From: Shewanella metallivivens
Lineage (GTDB): Bacteria > Pseudomonadota > Gammaproteobacteria > Enterobacterales > Shewanellaceae
Assembly: GCF_028750675.1 (NCBI RefSeq)
Contig: NZ_JAQQPZ010000001.1
Location: forward strand, 229,289 to 293,288
Reading direction: 5' to 3'
Length of the DNA stretch: 64,000 nucleotides
The notes under the pieces are model-generated. The model made no database searches and was not told the DNA's origin. It was given only the letters and a program-made list of their open reading frames with translations. Positions 47,653 to 57,147 of this stretch are shown here, piece by piece. The position numbers and the translations under genes are program-made. Every line of letters begins with the position of its first letter. Position 1 is the stretch's first letter.

Positions 47653-49770
47653 ATGCTTGTTGTGGTGAAAAGGGACGGATGCCGTACTGCGTTTGACGCG
47701 AGTCGTATTAAAGATGCGGTAGTGGCTGCAATGGATTCTGCAGGACAAGCAGACCATCAATATGCGTTAGAACTGGCTGAAACTGTGCAAGCGCAAATGG
47801 CTGATAAAGCCCAGGTGGATATTCATGAGCTACAAGATGCTGTAGAAGTTTTGTTAATGTCTGGCCCATTTAAGTCTGTGGCGCGTCATTATATTGAATA
47901 TCGCCACGACCGCGACAAACACCGTGAAGCACAAAGCAAATTAAATTGCGCTATTCGTGGTTTAGTGGAGCAATCAGACAGTGCCATTTTAAATGAAAAT
48001 GCCAATAAAGACGCTAAAGTTATTCCCACTCAGCGTGACTTGCTAGCCGGTATTGTGGCTAAGCATTATGCTAAAACGCATTTATTACCTAAAGATGTGG
48101 TCGCCGCTCATGAAAAGGGTGAAATCCATTATCACGATTTAGACTACGCGCCTTTTTTCCCGATGTTTAACTGCATGTTGATTGACTTAGCCGGCATGCT
48201 GACACATGGCTTTAAAATGGGTAATGCTGAAATTGACACACCTAAGTCTATTTCGACAGCGACAGCCGTTACGGCGCAAATTATTGCCCAAGTGGCGAGC
48301 CATATTTATGGTGGCACAACCATCAACCGTATCGATGAAGTGTTAGCAGAGTTTGTGCAAAAGAGTTATCAAAAGCACCTTGCCGTGGCTAAAAAGTGGC
48401 AGGTGGCTGACGAAGAAGGGTTTGCGATGACGCAAACCGAGAAAGAGTGTCATGATGCGTTTCAGTCTTTAGAGTATGAGGTCAACACCTTACATACAGC
48501 TAATGGACAAACGCCCTTTGTGACCTTTGGCTTTGGCTTAGGCACCTCGTGGGAGTCACGTTTAATTCAGCAGTCAATGCTCACTGTACGTATGGCTGGC
48601 CTGGGTAAAAACCGCAAAACAGCCGTGTTCCCTAAATTGGTGTTTGGCATTAAAGATGGCGTGAATCATAAACCGACTGATATTAATTACGACATTAAAA
48701 AAATGGCGCTTACGTGTTCGAGCATGCGCATGTATCCGGATATTTTGAATTACGATCAAGTGGTAAAAGTCACGGGGTCGTTTAAAACTCCAATGGGATG
48801 TCGCTCATTTTTGGGTGCTTATGAAGAAGACGGTCAACTCGTACACGAAGGGCGCAACAACCTAGGGGTGGTGAGCTTAAATTTACCGCGTATTGCGTTA
48901 GAAGCGGGTAATGATGAGCAACGCTTTTATCAATTACTTGATCAACGCTTATTAATCGCTCGTAAAGCGCTTGATACCCGTATTGCGCGTTTAGAAGGGG
49001 TTAAAGCACGTGTAGCGCCGATTTTATACATGGAAGGTGCATGTGGTGTGCGCCTAAATGCCGATGATGACGTGAGCGACATCTTTAAAAATGGCCGTGC
49101 TTCTATTTCATTAGGCTTTATTGGGTTACACGAAACCATCAATGCCATTTATGGCCACGATAAGCATGTGTTTGATGATGCTGCATTACGTGATAAAGCG
49201 GTGGCCATTATCAGTAAACTTAAGCAAGCCACTGAATCCTGGAAGCAAGAAACCGGTTACGGCTTTAGCTTATACAGCACCCCAAGTGAAAATTTATGCA
49301 GTCGTTTTTGCCAGCTTGATACCGCGCAGTTTGGGGTTGTTGCTGGCGTGACCGATAAAGGTTATTACACTAATAGCTTCCATTTAGATGTCGAGAAAAA
49401 AGTTAATCCATTCGATAAGATTGATTTTGAGCAACCATATCCTGCAATCGCGAATGGTGGGTTTATTTGCTACGGTGAATACCCGAATATGCAACATAAC
49501 ATCGAAGCGTTAGAAAACGTGTGGGATTACAGTTATAGCCGGGTGCCATACTATGGCACTAACACACCCATTGACGAATGCTACGATTGCGGCTTTATTG
49601 GCGAGTTTAATTGTACCAGCAAAGGGTTTGTGTGCCCTAAATGTGGCAACCATGAACCTAGCCGAGTGTCGGTCACTCGCCGGGTATGCGGTTATTTAGG
49701 CAGCCCAGATGCAAGGCCATTTAACTTTGGCAAACAAGAAGAAGTTAAACGCAGAGTGAAACATTTGTAA
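47653..49770 (+). CDS. nrdD: Anaerobic ribonucleoside-triphosphate reductase
   Basis: A glycyl-radical enzyme that makes dNTPs from NTPs without oxygen. The N-terminal ATP-cone (about 1-95; VVVKRDGCRTAFDASRIKDA) is the allosteric domain; the radical glycine is G680 in the C-terminal RVCGYLG motif; a four-cysteine zinc site lies at CYDCGFIGEFNC...CPKCG (about 637-665). The ATG at 47653 with AAGGTG upstream gives 705 residues, close to E. coli NrdD (712); an in-frame ATG at 47533 would overlap the NrdR boxes. nrdG follows with a TAATG overlap. Confidence 0.97.
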   Translation: MLVVVKRDGCRTAFDASRIKDAVVAAMDSAGQADHQYALELAETVQAQMADKAQVDIHELQDAVEVLLMSGPFKSVARHYIEYRHDRDKHREAQSKLNCAIRGLVEQSDSAILNENANKDAKVIPTQRDLLAGIVAKHYAKTHLLPKDVVAAHEKGEIHYHDLDYAPFFPMFNCMLIDLAGMLTHGFKMGNAEIDTPKSISTATAVTAQIIAQVASHIYGGTTINRIDEVLAEFVQKSYQKHLAVAKKWQVADEEGFAMTQTEKECHDAFQSLEYEVNTLHTANGQTPFVTFGFGLGTSWESRLIQQSMLTVRMAGLGKNRKTAVFPKLVFGIKDGVNHKPTDINYDIKKMALTCSSMRMYPDILNYDQVVKVTGSFKTPMGCRSFLGAYEEDGQLVHEGRNNLGVVSLNLPRIALEAGNDEQRFYQLLDQRLLIARKALDTRIARLEGVKARVAPILYMEGACGVRLNADDDVSDIFKNGRASISLGFIGLHETINAIYGHDKHVFDDAALRDKAVAIISKLKQATESWKQETGYGFSLYSTPSENLCSRFCQLDTAQFGVVAGVTDKGYYTNSFHLDVEKKVNPFDKIDFEQPYPAIANGGFICYGEYPNMQHNIEALENVWDYSYSRVPYYGTNTPIDECYDCGFIGEFNCTSKGFVCPKCGNHEPSRVSVTRRVCGYLGSPDARPFNFGKQEEVKRRVKHL

Positions 49771-50240
49771 TGCATTACAGTGCTTATCACAGTGTTGATG
49801 TCATCAATGGCGAGGGCACCCGCTGTACATTATTTGTCAGCGGTTGCGAACATGCCTGTAAAGGATGTTATAACCAAAGTACTTGGCGTGTTGATGCGGG
49901 CCATGTATTTAGCCAAGCACTTGAAGACCAAATTATTGTTGATTTACAAGACACGCGCATTTCACGCCGAGGCTTATCGTTAAGCGGTGGCGATCCGCTA
50001 CACCCTGCTAATGTGGAAACCATTTTACATTTAGTTGAGCGGGTTAGGGATGAATGTCCCGACAAAGACATTTGGTTGTGGAGTGGTTATCAGCTCGATG
50101 AGTTAAGCGAGGCGCAACAAGCTGTGGTTGCACTGGTTGATGTATTGATTGACGGTAAGTTTGAGCAAGACAAAGCTGATCCCGCGCTATTGTGGCGCGG
50201 AAGCAGTAATCAGATTGTCCATCGATTTAGCCGTGAGTGA
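49770..50240 (+). CDS. nrdG: Anaerobic ribonucleotide reductase-activating protein
   Basis: The radical-SAM activase that installs the glycyl radical on NrdD. Cluster cysteines are C26, C30 and C33 (CEHACKGC), followed by the glycine-rich LSLSGGDPLHPANVE motif that binds SAM. The length of 156 residues is normal. Its ATG overlaps the nrdD stop codon, so the two are translationally coupled, and its 3' end overlaps that of the convergent flavin-oxidoreductase gene by 14 bp. Confidence 0.97.
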   Translation: MHYSAYHSVDVINGEGTRCTLFVSGCEHACKGCYNQSTWRVDAGHVFSQALEDQIIVDLQDTRISRRGLSLSGGDPLHPANVETILHLVERVRDECPDKDIWLWSGYQLDELSEAQQAVVALVDVLIDGKFEQDKADPALLWRGSSNQIVHRFSRE

Positions 50241-51465
50241 TCCCGAGCATCTTGCGATAACGCTTTGTCCGCTGTTTGGTTTTAAATTGATCGACCAATA
50301 AACTCCACACTGGTGAATCATCGGTTTGTGGCACTTGCCCCTGACTCATACGCCTTAATTGACGTTTAATGATAGCCATCGTTGCTAATCCCGCCAACGG
50401 CTTACTTTGCCAGTCGACTCTTGGTAACTCTGGTGTAAAGTCGGGCTGAGTTTGCCATATGTTTACTAAGCTAGGGTAAAATGCCAGTGCACTGGCAATA
50501 CCGCATATCGCAAAGCCTGCATCGAGCACTTGCTCGGCAACCGCTTTACGCCGAATGCCACCAGTTAACATTAATGGAATAGGCGACTTGGCCACTAATT
50601 GGCTGGTTAAGCTGAGAAAATAAGCTTCGCGGGCGAGGGTGCGTTCATCGGCGCTTCTGCCTTGCATGGCTGGTGCTTCATAACTGCCGCCAGATAATTC
50701 CACCATATAAACCTGATGTTTCGCCAACATAGCGATAACTTTTTCGGCATCGTCAATATCAAAAACACCACGTTGAAAGTCAGCTGAATTAAGCTTTACC
50801 GCAACATCAAATTTATCTCCGCAGCGTTGCCTTACTTGCTTAACGACTTCGAGCAATAACGTTGCTCTATGTTCAAGGCTGCCGCCCCATTCATCGGTGC
50901 GCTTATTAGTGAGTGGTGACAAAAATTGTGCAATTAAATAACCGTGGGCAGCGTGGATCTGCACGCCATCAAAGCCTGCTTTCTGGGCTAAACTTGCCGT
51001 GGTCACGAACCGACTGATAACATCGTTAATTTGTTCATGAGTCATGGCCTGAGGTTGTGAAAACATCGACGAATGTTTGCCTAAATCTAGCGCGATAGCC
51101 GAAGGTGCTAGGTTTTTACCGCCCATAGCCTTGAACACTTGTCTGCCTGGGTGATTCAGTTGCATCCATACACGGGCATTGTTTTGCTTAGCAATACTGG
51201 CCCATTGTGTAAAAGGCGCTAAATCACTGTCGACCTCTAACGCCACTCCGCCTGGACCTGTCATGGCATAACGGTCAACCATGACATTACCGGTAATCAT
51301 TAAACCCACGCCACCTTTTGCCCATGCATCGTAAAGTGCAAACAACGCGCTATCGGGTTGTTGTTTTGCATTGGCGAGGTTTTCTTCCATGGCGGCTTTG
51401 GCAATACGATTAGGGATAATACTACCATTTGGTAAGGTATATGAGCTGAATAAACTGTTTGCCAT
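50227..51465 (-). CDS. NADH:flavin oxidoreductase (Old Yellow Enzyme family)
   Basis: A 412-residue FMN-binding TIM-barrel protein of the OYE/2,4-dienoyl-CoA reductase-like group. The N-terminus NGSIIPNRIAKAAMEENLA is typical, the middle has VQIHAAHGYLIAQFLSPLTNKR (HxxH-type substrate-binding and TNKRTDEWGGS motifs), and FMN phosphate is bound by LMLTGGIRRK. A C-terminal iron-sulfur domain is absent. It reduces an unknown alpha,beta-unsaturated or nitro compound. Its end overlaps nrdG by 14 bp, so opposing transcription meets there. Confidence 0.88.
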   Translation of the reverse strand: MANSLFSSYTLPNGSIIPNRIAKAAMEENLANAKQQPDSALFALYDAWAKGGVGLMITGNVMVDRYAMTGPGGVALEVDSDLAPFTQWASIAKQNNARVWMQLNHPGRQVFKAMGGKNLAPSAIALDLGKHSSMFSQPQAMTHEQINDVISRFVTTASLAQKAGFDGVQIHAAHGYLIAQFLSPLTNKRTDEWGGSLEHRATLLLEVVKQVRQRCGDKFDVAVKLNSADFQRGVFDIDDAEKVIAMLAKHQVYMVELSGGSYEAPAMQGRSADERTLAREAYFLSLTSQLVAKSPIPLMLTGGIRRKAVAEQVLDAGFAICGIASALAFYPSLVNIWQTQPDFTPELPRVDWQSKPLAGLATMAIIKRQLRRMSQGQVPQTDDSPVWSLLVDQFKTKQRTKRYRKMLGITHG

Positions 51466-51507
51466 GAAATCTTGTCCTTAATGAAGGGGATTAGATTATC
51501 CCTCTTT

Positions 51508-51634
51508 ATACCCATCAGGATAAATAAATGATCAGAGATTGCAGCGAGGTAGTTGTTCTACCTTCAACATTTCTAACGAAGTGATAAGCGATGTTAACCA
51601 GTAAGCATGATCACGTTTTTGTGCTGATTGGTAT
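51508..51634. repeat. Weak inverted-repeat element, ATACCAATC-type ends
   Basis: The left end ATACCCATCA and, on the opposite strand, the right end ATACCAATCA agree in nine of ten positions; the inside (~105 bp) is non-coding. The end motif is shared with the larger element at 29525, so both may belong to the same family of miniature repeats. Confidence 0.4.
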
Positions 51635-51665
51635 TACTTTATGCCTGTCATCATAAAGTAATACC
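51630..51665. repeat. Perfect 14-bp inverted repeat downstream of the OYE gene
   Basis: GGTATTACTTTATG and CATAAAGTAATACC surround an eight-base loop. The left arm is the right end of the weak element at 51508, suggesting that another copy of the same end sits back to back with it. Confidence 0.6.
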
Positions 51666-51667
51666 AC

Positions 51668-51714
51668 CATAAACAAAAACACTGCCAAGCACAGTAACGT
51701 GGTGGCAGTGTTTA
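51668..51714 (-). terminator. Intrinsic terminator of the siderophore receptor gene
   Basis: AACACTGCCA and TGGCAGTGTT form a perfect ten-base stem with a 15-base loop; the minus-strand transcript continues into a T-rich stretch. It starts about 18 bp after the receptor stop codon. Confidence 0.82.
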
Positions 51715-51731
51715 GTGTAGAGTCGTTTTGA

Positions 51732-54182
51732 TTAGATACGGTAGGTTACCGTTAACTTAGCGTTACGTTCTTCGCCAGGCAAACCACCTAAGAACATGGC
51801 TTTTTCGTAATATGATTTGTTAAGCAAATTATTAATATTGAGCTGAACTTTATAACGTTCAACATTATAACTAATGGCCGTGTCAAATACGGTGTAACTA
51901 GGAACATAGCCATCAGGTATACCAAATGAGCTTGAGTTAGTGCTGCGTTCTCCCACATATTCGGCCCCTAAACTAATAGAAACGGGGGCGGGAAGGTTGA
52001 GTTCAGCAGCGTAAGTAACCCAAGTGCTTGCCGTGACGTAGGGTACCCCTTTTTGGCGTTGCCCATAGTCACTACTATTTGGGTTTTGGTTGTCTCGTGC
52101 ATCTTGATATACCGCATTTGCGTTAACTTGCCATTGATCGTTCAAATAGGCATTGAGATCTAATTCAACCCCTTTAGTGTCTTCGCTACCATCATAAAAA
52201 TAGGGTTCGATGTCAGTGGTTGTCTGGCTGCTGTCATAATCAGGGTTTGAATAAGCCACGTTTGTGCGTGATGTTTTAAAAAACACCAATGACGCCAGTA
52301 ATTGATCGTCAAATGCTTTTGTACGCAAACCAATATCGCTGCTGATTGATTCAGAATCATCTCTGTCAGCCTCACTGCCTGTAACATCACCGAGCACGCT
52401 GTAGGCAGTACGCCCTTTAGAGTGATTGACGAAAATTGAAATATCGTCAGTTGGCATATAAGTTAACCCTAAGTTGTAGGTTATGCCGTTATCTGTGGTA
52501 TCTGCTTCCGGTTGGGGCTCTGCTAAACTACTGCTGTAACGTGAATCAACACCTAAATGTTCGTAGCTTTGTTTGATTTCATTAAACGCGATGCCAATAC
52601 GGCTAGTAAACCCGCCACCTAAATAACCAACATGTTGTATACCGACACCCCAAGCGGCAACGGTTTTATTGTAGTTACTGGTCAATAATGGATCGTAGTC
52701 TTCAAAATCGCCTTCACCCCAATTAGGATCTCTAATGTCGTAGATATAAGGAAGTGAACCTTGGTATGTCACATCACCATTGCTGTCTGTTAATACATAA
52801 TCAGCATCCCAAATTGAGTATTGTTGAAAACGAATGCTACGGTCTTCAAAGTTGGCATTCACTAACAATTCGTTTTCGATGTTGCCAATATCAAAGTTGT
52901 ATCGTAAATCGGCAAAGTATTGCCATGATTCTTCATCAGCAGAGACTTTACGGTATTCCTGACGACGGGCAGCAAAAGGATAGAGTACGTCGTCTTCAAC
53001 AAGTGGGGCACGAGGATCATCGTTAATGACCCCGTTTCTTTCCCAATAAACATAGTTATAGGCACCCGTTTGGCGAGCAAAACTGGTTTCATAATTACGG
53101 TACTGCAACTGCTGATTTAAAAATAGGCTATCAGTTAAGTAAATATTATGGGTTAACTTGAAGCGCAGTTCTTCGCCTTCGTTATCTTTAGCCATCGGCG
53201 AAATTAAGCCATTATGTCCAAAGTCATAGGGTGTTTGCCCATCTGTGCTACTGAGAGAGTCTGCGAGTTGTTGACGCTGTTCATCTGAGAGTTGCACCCC
53301 ATTGCCATTAGGATCATTAACCAGATCTTCCCAGCTTACCTGGTCAGCTGTTTTACCGTCGACAGAGGCTGCATTATAGATACGGATAGGATGGCCAATG
53401 GAGTCGACAGGAATTGAATCATTGATGTAGGCCACAGATAGCATGATATTTTGGTCATCGTTTAAGTCAAACTTCAACGAACCATACACTTCATCTCTAT
53501 CGGTTCCGAGATCACGATAGCCATCACTGCGTGCGCTTTTGGCAACGAGTCTATAGGCCATATCTTCACTGACAGCACCAGTGCTATCAGCCATAAATGA
53601 ATAAGTGTCCCATTGGCCTACTTCAGCTTCAAATAGATGTTTACTGACAAATTCAGGCTTTTTTTCGATTAAATTGATCACGCCGCCAGCACTGCCTATG
53701 CCGTATAGTCCTGTCGCTGGACCTTTTAATACTTCAACTGAACTGACGTTAGTTAACGATCTTGTTGGGTTAAACGTATTACCTAAACCGGCACCACCGT
53801 ACATTCCGTCATAGGTATAATTGGCACCTAAACCACGAATAATTAAATTATCCCCTATGCCATAGTTATTACCTGCTTGCGTTACACCACTGATATTTCT
53901 TATTAAATCTTGCATATTGCTCACGCCTTGTGAGTCAATTAAGGATTCATCGACAATCACTACAGCAGCAGGTGTTTCCATAAGCGACATGTCAGATTTT
54001 GTTGCAAGTCCAGAATTCTTGACGACTTGATTTTGACGACCATAAACCGTGATTCGCTCATAATCTTCAGATGAGATTTGAGGTTCTGTGGTGGTGTCTA
54101 TCGGTACGTTTTCTTGAGCATAAACAGAAAATAGCGCACTCTGACATGCAATAGCGAGCAGTGACAAACGAAGAGATTTCAT
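51732..54182 (-). CDS. TonB-dependent siderophore receptor
   Basis: An 816-residue outer-membrane receptor. The signal peptide (about 1-23, MKSLRLSLLAIACQSALFSVYA) is followed by a TonB-box region (ERITVYGRQNQ), a plug (about 60-170; TPAAVVIVDESLIDSQG, LIRNISGVTQAGNNYGIGDN, VLKGPATGLYGIGSAGGVINLI) and a 22-strand barrel ending in KLTVTYRI. The ATG at 54182 is used because it starts the signal peptide; the frame continues 33 codons upstream through a Fur box. Iron-siderophore uptake is therefore well supported; the specific siderophore is not. Confidence 0.93.
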   Translation of the reverse strand: MKSLRLSLLAIACQSALFSVYAQENVPIDTTTEPQISSEDYERITVYGRQNQVVKNSGLATKSDMSLMETPAAVVIVDESLIDSQGVSNMQDLIRNISGVTQAGNNYGIGDNLIIRGLGANYTYDGMYGGAGLGNTFNPTRSLTNVSSVEVLKGPATGLYGIGSAGGVINLIEKKPEFVSKHLFEAEVGQWDTYSFMADSTGAVSEDMAYRLVAKSARSDGYRDLGTDRDEVYGSLKFDLNDDQNIMLSVAYINDSIPVDSIGHPIRIYNAASVDGKTADQVSWEDLVNDPNGNGVQLSDEQRQQLADSLSSTDGQTPYDFGHNGLISPMAKDNEGEELRFKLTHNIYLTDSLFLNQQLQYRNYETSFARQTGAYNYVYWERNGVINDDPRAPLVEDDVLYPFAARRQEYRKVSADEESWQYFADLRYNFDIGNIENELLVNANFEDRSIRFQQYSIWDADYVLTDSNGDVTYQGSLPYIYDIRDPNWGEGDFEDYDPLLTSNYNKTVAAWGVGIQHVGYLGGGFTSRIGIAFNEIKQSYEHLGVDSRYSSSLAEPQPEADTTDNGITYNLGLTYMPTDDISIFVNHSKGRTAYSVLGDVTGSEADRDDSESISSDIGLRTKAFDDQLLASLVFFKTSRTNVAYSNPDYDSSQTTTDIEPYFYDGSEDTKGVELDLNAYLNDQWQVNANAVYQDARDNQNPNSSDYGQRQKGVPYVTASTWVTYAAELNLPAPVSISLGAEYVGERSTNSSSFGIPDGYVPSYTVFDTAISYNVERYKVQLNINNLLNKSYYEKAMFLGGLPGEERNAKLTVTYRI

Positions 54183-54212
54183 ACATGCGACCTTTGTATA
54201 GATAATGACGCG

Positions 54213-54231
54213 AATGATAATGATTATCATA
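54213..54231. promoter_or_regulatory. Fur box upstream of the siderophore receptor gene
   Basis: AATGATAATGATTATCATA is a near-perfect 19-bp Fur box (GATAATGATAATCATTATC consensus) about 31-49 bp before the receptor ATG, where it would overlap the promoter. Repression by ferrous Fur when iron is plentiful is expected. Confidence 0.92.
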
Positions 54232-54282
54232 AAGATTGCAGTGTTATTATTGTTTAAATGTAAACATTTACATTTAAACACA

Positions 54283-54658
54283 AAGGGTTGTGTGAAAAAT
54301 AACCAGGAATGTCGTAGAGTTTAATCATCGTATTAATCATGGTGTTAAACGCTGTAGAAGGTGAGTCGAGACTACTTGTGGCTATTTGACCGTGATTAAT
54401 GAGTGGAATGATTCAAGTAAAAGTGATTGCCAAAGAAAATACGATAAACACAATTTTAGTTTACCTCATTTATGTTTTTGAAAGTGTCATTAGATGGTGC
54501 ACTGAATAACAGCAAAATTGTTAGTTGACTCAGATAACCTTGGTTTGGTTGTCGCATATTAGGTGGTTTTGGGTATATAATCTGCGTCCGAAAAGGTGTT
54601 GTATCGGCACAATAAAGTCGCCTTTCATTAAACACACCAAAGTATTTAAGGTATTCAA
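54283..54658. other. Intergenic region upstream of yibL
   Basis: About 375 bp between the divergent receptor and yibL promoters. A TATAAT at 54576-54581 about 80 bp before yibL may be its -10 element, although no good -35 is seen at 17 bp. Nothing else is recognised. Confidence 0.4.
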
Positions 54659-55015
54659 ATGAATTTAAAGCAAGAGCTGCAAACATTAAATGATAAATTA
54701 GACAAATTTCGTCGCAAGCTCGCAGCGGCAGAGCAACGCGGTGATACTGCGGTTATCATGCAGTTTAAGAAAGAAATCGCGACTGTGACTAAGCGTATTG
54801 CCAGCATTAAAGGTCAGCAAACTCGCCAGTTAAGCAAAGAAGGTGCTGCATTAAAAACGCTTGGGTTTAAGCGCGTGCTAACGAAAGCTGAACAAGCTGA
54901 TATGGGCAAGCTAAATAAGTCTGTTAAAGGCTTGGTTGTTGTGCATCCATTGACGGCATTAGGTCGCGAAATGGGCATTTCAGAAGTCACTGGTTTTGCT
55001 CCTGCTAAATTTTAA
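54659..55015 (+). CDS. yibL: YibL family ribosome-associated protein
   Basis: A 118-residue basic protein. The N-terminal half is a predicted coiled coil (residues 3-55), and the C-terminal half contains the diagnostic KAEQADMGKLNKSVKGLVVV and HPLTALGREMGISEVTGF stretches of the YibL family, which co-purifies with ribosomes in E. coli. Its precise role is unknown. It starts a short run with ribA (37 bp gap) on the same strand. Confidence 0.9.
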   Translation: MNLKQELQTLNDKLDKFRRKLAAAEQRGDTAVIMQFKKEIATVTKRIASIKGQQTRQLSKEGAALKTLGFKRVLTKAEQADMGKLNKSVKGLVVVHPLTALGREMGISEVTGFAPAKF

Positions 55016-55052
55016 TTACATCTTTTACAGTTAGTTGTCGTAAGGTTAATTC

Positions 55053-55661
55053 ATGTCGATAAAATATATCGCAACATCTAAATTACCCACTCCTTGGGGT
55101 GTGTTTGATATGCACGGTTTTGAAGAAACCGCTACAGGTAAAGAACATGTTGCGCTGACATTTGGCCAAATTGATCCTAATCAAGCTATATTGGGCCGAA
55201 TTCATTCAGAGTGCTTAACGGGCGATGCGTTATTCAGTTTGCGTTGCGATTGTGGTTTTCAATTACAATCTGCAATGCAAAGTATTGCTGAAAAAGGCCA
55301 AGGTTTTTTACTGTATTTACGTCAAGAAGGGCGTGGTATTGGCTTGCTTAACAAAATTCGTGCTTACGAGTTACAAGATGCCGGTGCCAATACGGTTGAA
55401 GCGAATGTGCGTTTAGGCTTTGAGGCTGACATGCGTAAATACGACATGATAGCGCCCATGCTTAAACAAATTGGGGTTAAAAAAGTCAGTTTAATGACTA
55501 ATAACCCGCGCAAAGTAATGGCCATGCAGAATGTGGGCATTGAAGTGGTTGAGCGTATTCCATTGCAAGTGGGCAAAAACCGTTACAATGAGTCATATTT
55601 AAAAACCAAGTCTACTGAGCTTGGTCATATGATGTCTGAACATCATTTTAACGATGAATAA
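55053..55661 (+). CDS. ribA: GTP cyclohydrolase II
   Basis: Opens the imidazole ring of GTP in the first step of riboflavin synthesis, in the cytoplasm. The 202-residue chain has the zinc-binding cysteine cluster in [19 protein letters not shown] (three cysteines), the catalytic arginine motif [11 protein letters not shown] and the MTNNPRK substrate loop. The length is normal for a stand-alone RibA without a DHBP synthase domain. An outer-membrane barrel gene follows after 20 bp. Confidence 0.96.
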   Translation: MSIKYIATSKLPTPWGVFDMHGFEETATGKEHVALTFGQIDPNQAILGRIHSECLTGDALFSLRCDCGFQLQSAMQSIAEKGQGFLLYLRQEGRGIGLLNKIRAYELQDAGANTVEANVRLGFEADMRKYDMIAPMLKQIGVKKVSLMTNNPRKVMAMQNVGIEVVERIPLQVGKNRYNESYLKTKSTELGHMMSEHHFNDE

Positions 55662-55681
55662 GCAAAACGAACAGTAATGAT

Positions 55682-56608
55682 ATGGCAATGAAACCCGAGC
55701 GTCATCTTTGGCTTTTGGATTTATCACCTTTTACTCAATCAACGTTTGCTTTCCCCGCGTTAAGCCGCTTCGTTTTATCCATCTGCGCAGTTATCGGTAT
55801 AAGCAGCATGAGTTATCATGCTGTAGCCGATGAACTTATTAGTTCTGAACCTGACGCCTCTCATTATGCCTTTGCCAATTACCTTGGTAGCGGTATTTAC
55901 CGTACTTCAGGCCAAAGCGCTGCAGTCGTTAATGTGCCGTTAGGGTTTGATTTAGATGAATCTGATGAGCATAGACTAAAACTGCGCTTAACCGCTTCAT
56001 TTGGTTTTTTTGATTATTCGTTTAATGATTTGCCTGGCGGCAGTTTCCCTGAAAGTGTCGGAACGCTCACCGTAACACCCGGTATTGAATATCACTGGCT
56101 GGTGGACGAGCAGTTAACCATCGAAAGTTATGTGGATTTAGGTTACGGCCATAATTTTTCTACCTATAGCCATGTGGGGATATTTTCGACAGGTTTGTCG
56201 ACTCAATATCGTTTTGGCTCTCCTGAATATAGCCCTGTGTGGGTTAATCGTATTTATTATGCCGGCTATAAGAGTAATCAAAACGACAGTACTGAAGGGT
56301 ATTCGGTATTAAAAACGGGTGTGGATTTTGGCGTAAATTTTGATTGGGCATGGGATGACACTCGCGTTGAGCCTCGCTTTTTTGTTGGCGGGCATTGGTA
56401 TTTTGATCAACTGAAGTTTGTGACGCCAGTGGGGGATGATGTGTTGACTTCTTATACGTATGAAGTCGGAACGACGTTAGCGTTTTCAAAGCCACTGACA
56501 TTAGCCGCAATAGGATTAGACAGTGTTGAATTTGATCGTTTGGGGTTCAGTTATCAAGTTGGTGGTGGTTTAAAAGTATGGCGTTTAATTTTTGAGTTTC
56601 CGCTGTAA
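55682..56608 (+). CDS. Outer-membrane beta-barrel protein (solitary autotransporter-barrel-like)
   Basis: A 308-residue exported protein. A long N-terminal extension (about 30 polar residues) precedes a hydrophobic signal core (about 30-46) and a cleavage site near AVA-DE at residue 49, reminiscent of the extended signal peptides of type V secreted proteins. The mature part is rich in alternating aromatic strands, ending in IFEFPL with a terminal aromatic-containing strand. It resembles the solitary outer-membrane autotransporter barrel family of Vibrio and Shewanella, but I hold this assignment with moderate confidence. Confidence 0.7.
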   Translation: MAMKPERHLWLLDLSPFTQSTFAFPALSRFVLSICAVIGISSMSYHAVADELISSEPDASHYAFANYLGSGIYRTSGQSAAVVNVPLGFDLDESDEHRLKLRLTASFGFFDYSFNDLPGGSFPESVGTLTVTPGIEYHWLVDEQLTIESYVDLGYGHNFSTYSHVGIFSTGLSTQYRFGSPEYSPVWVNRIYYAGYKSNQNDSTEGYSVLKTGVDFGVNFDWAWDDTRVEPRFFVGGHWYFDQLKFVTPVGDDVLTSYTYEVGTTLAFSKPLTLAAIGLDSVEFDRLGFSYQVGGGLKVWRLIFEFPL

Positions 56609-56635
56609 TTACATTGTGTTATTGCAATCCTCAAC

Positions 56636-56672
56636 ATAAAAAGTGCTGAATTAACAGCACTTTTTATTTTAG
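56636..56672. terminator. Bidirectional intrinsic terminator
   Basis: AAAAAGTGCTG and CAGCACTTTTT surround a short loop, with T-rich sequence continuing on both strands, between the convergent barrel and VF530 genes. Confidence 0.9.
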
Positions 56673-56674
56673 TA

Positions 56675-57037
56675 TTATCCATTACCCCAAATGTCGGCAT
56701 TGACCGGTTTGCTTGGGGCATCCGTTGCCTCAGCGGTCGGTTTTTTAATAGACTGAGGCTTTTTAGCGGCATTATGCGTCTTGGTTGCAGGGTTGCGTGA
56801 GTCAACTTTAGGCGGCGGTAATGGTAGCTTATTGGCCTTTAGATACAAGTATTCAACTTTGTCACGCGCCCAAGGGGTTTTACGCAAAAACGTTAAGCTC
56901 GACTTAACACTTGGGTTTTCTTTAAAACACTTAATGTTAATTCTAGAAGCTAATTCTTCCCAACCATATTTTTCAACAAGTTCGGTTACGATAGTTTCCA
57001 GCTTAATGCCGTGAAGAGGGTTGTTTGCTTGTGTCAT
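56675..57037 (-). CDS. VF530 (DUF2132) family DNA-binding protein
   Basis: A 120-residue protein whose first ~70 residues match VF530/DUF2132 ([50 protein letters not shown]). This domain has a winged-helix-like DNA-binding fold reported from Vibrio. The remaining ~50 residues are a disordered proline/lysine/alanine tail. Function is unknown. Confidence 0.85.
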   Translation of the reverse strand: MTQANNPLHGIKLETIVTELVEKYGWEELASRINIKCFKENPSVKSSLTFLRKTPWARDKVEYLYLKANKLPLPPPKVDSRNPATKTHNAAKKPQSIKKPTAEATDAPSKPVNADIWGNG

Positions 57038-57102
57038 GGACCGTTTGAGCTAATTAAGTTTGCCGTTATTATACCTGCATAATGGCTAAAGTGATATCTA
57101 CA

Positions 57103-57128
57103 CAAAAACGGCAGCCGAGGCTGCCGTT
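57103..57128 (-). terminator. Intrinsic terminator of the CstA-family permease gene
   Basis: ACGGCAGC, a CGAG loop and GCTGCCGT, followed on the minus strand by five T residues, about 20 bp after the permease stop. Confidence 0.88.
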
Positions 57129-57147
57129 TGTCATGAGAGGGAGAAAA

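Noticed and set aside
54183..54281. N-terminal extension of the siderophore receptor to 54281
   Set aside because: The extra 33 codons are translated through the Fur box and would put a spurious sequence before a normal signal peptide.
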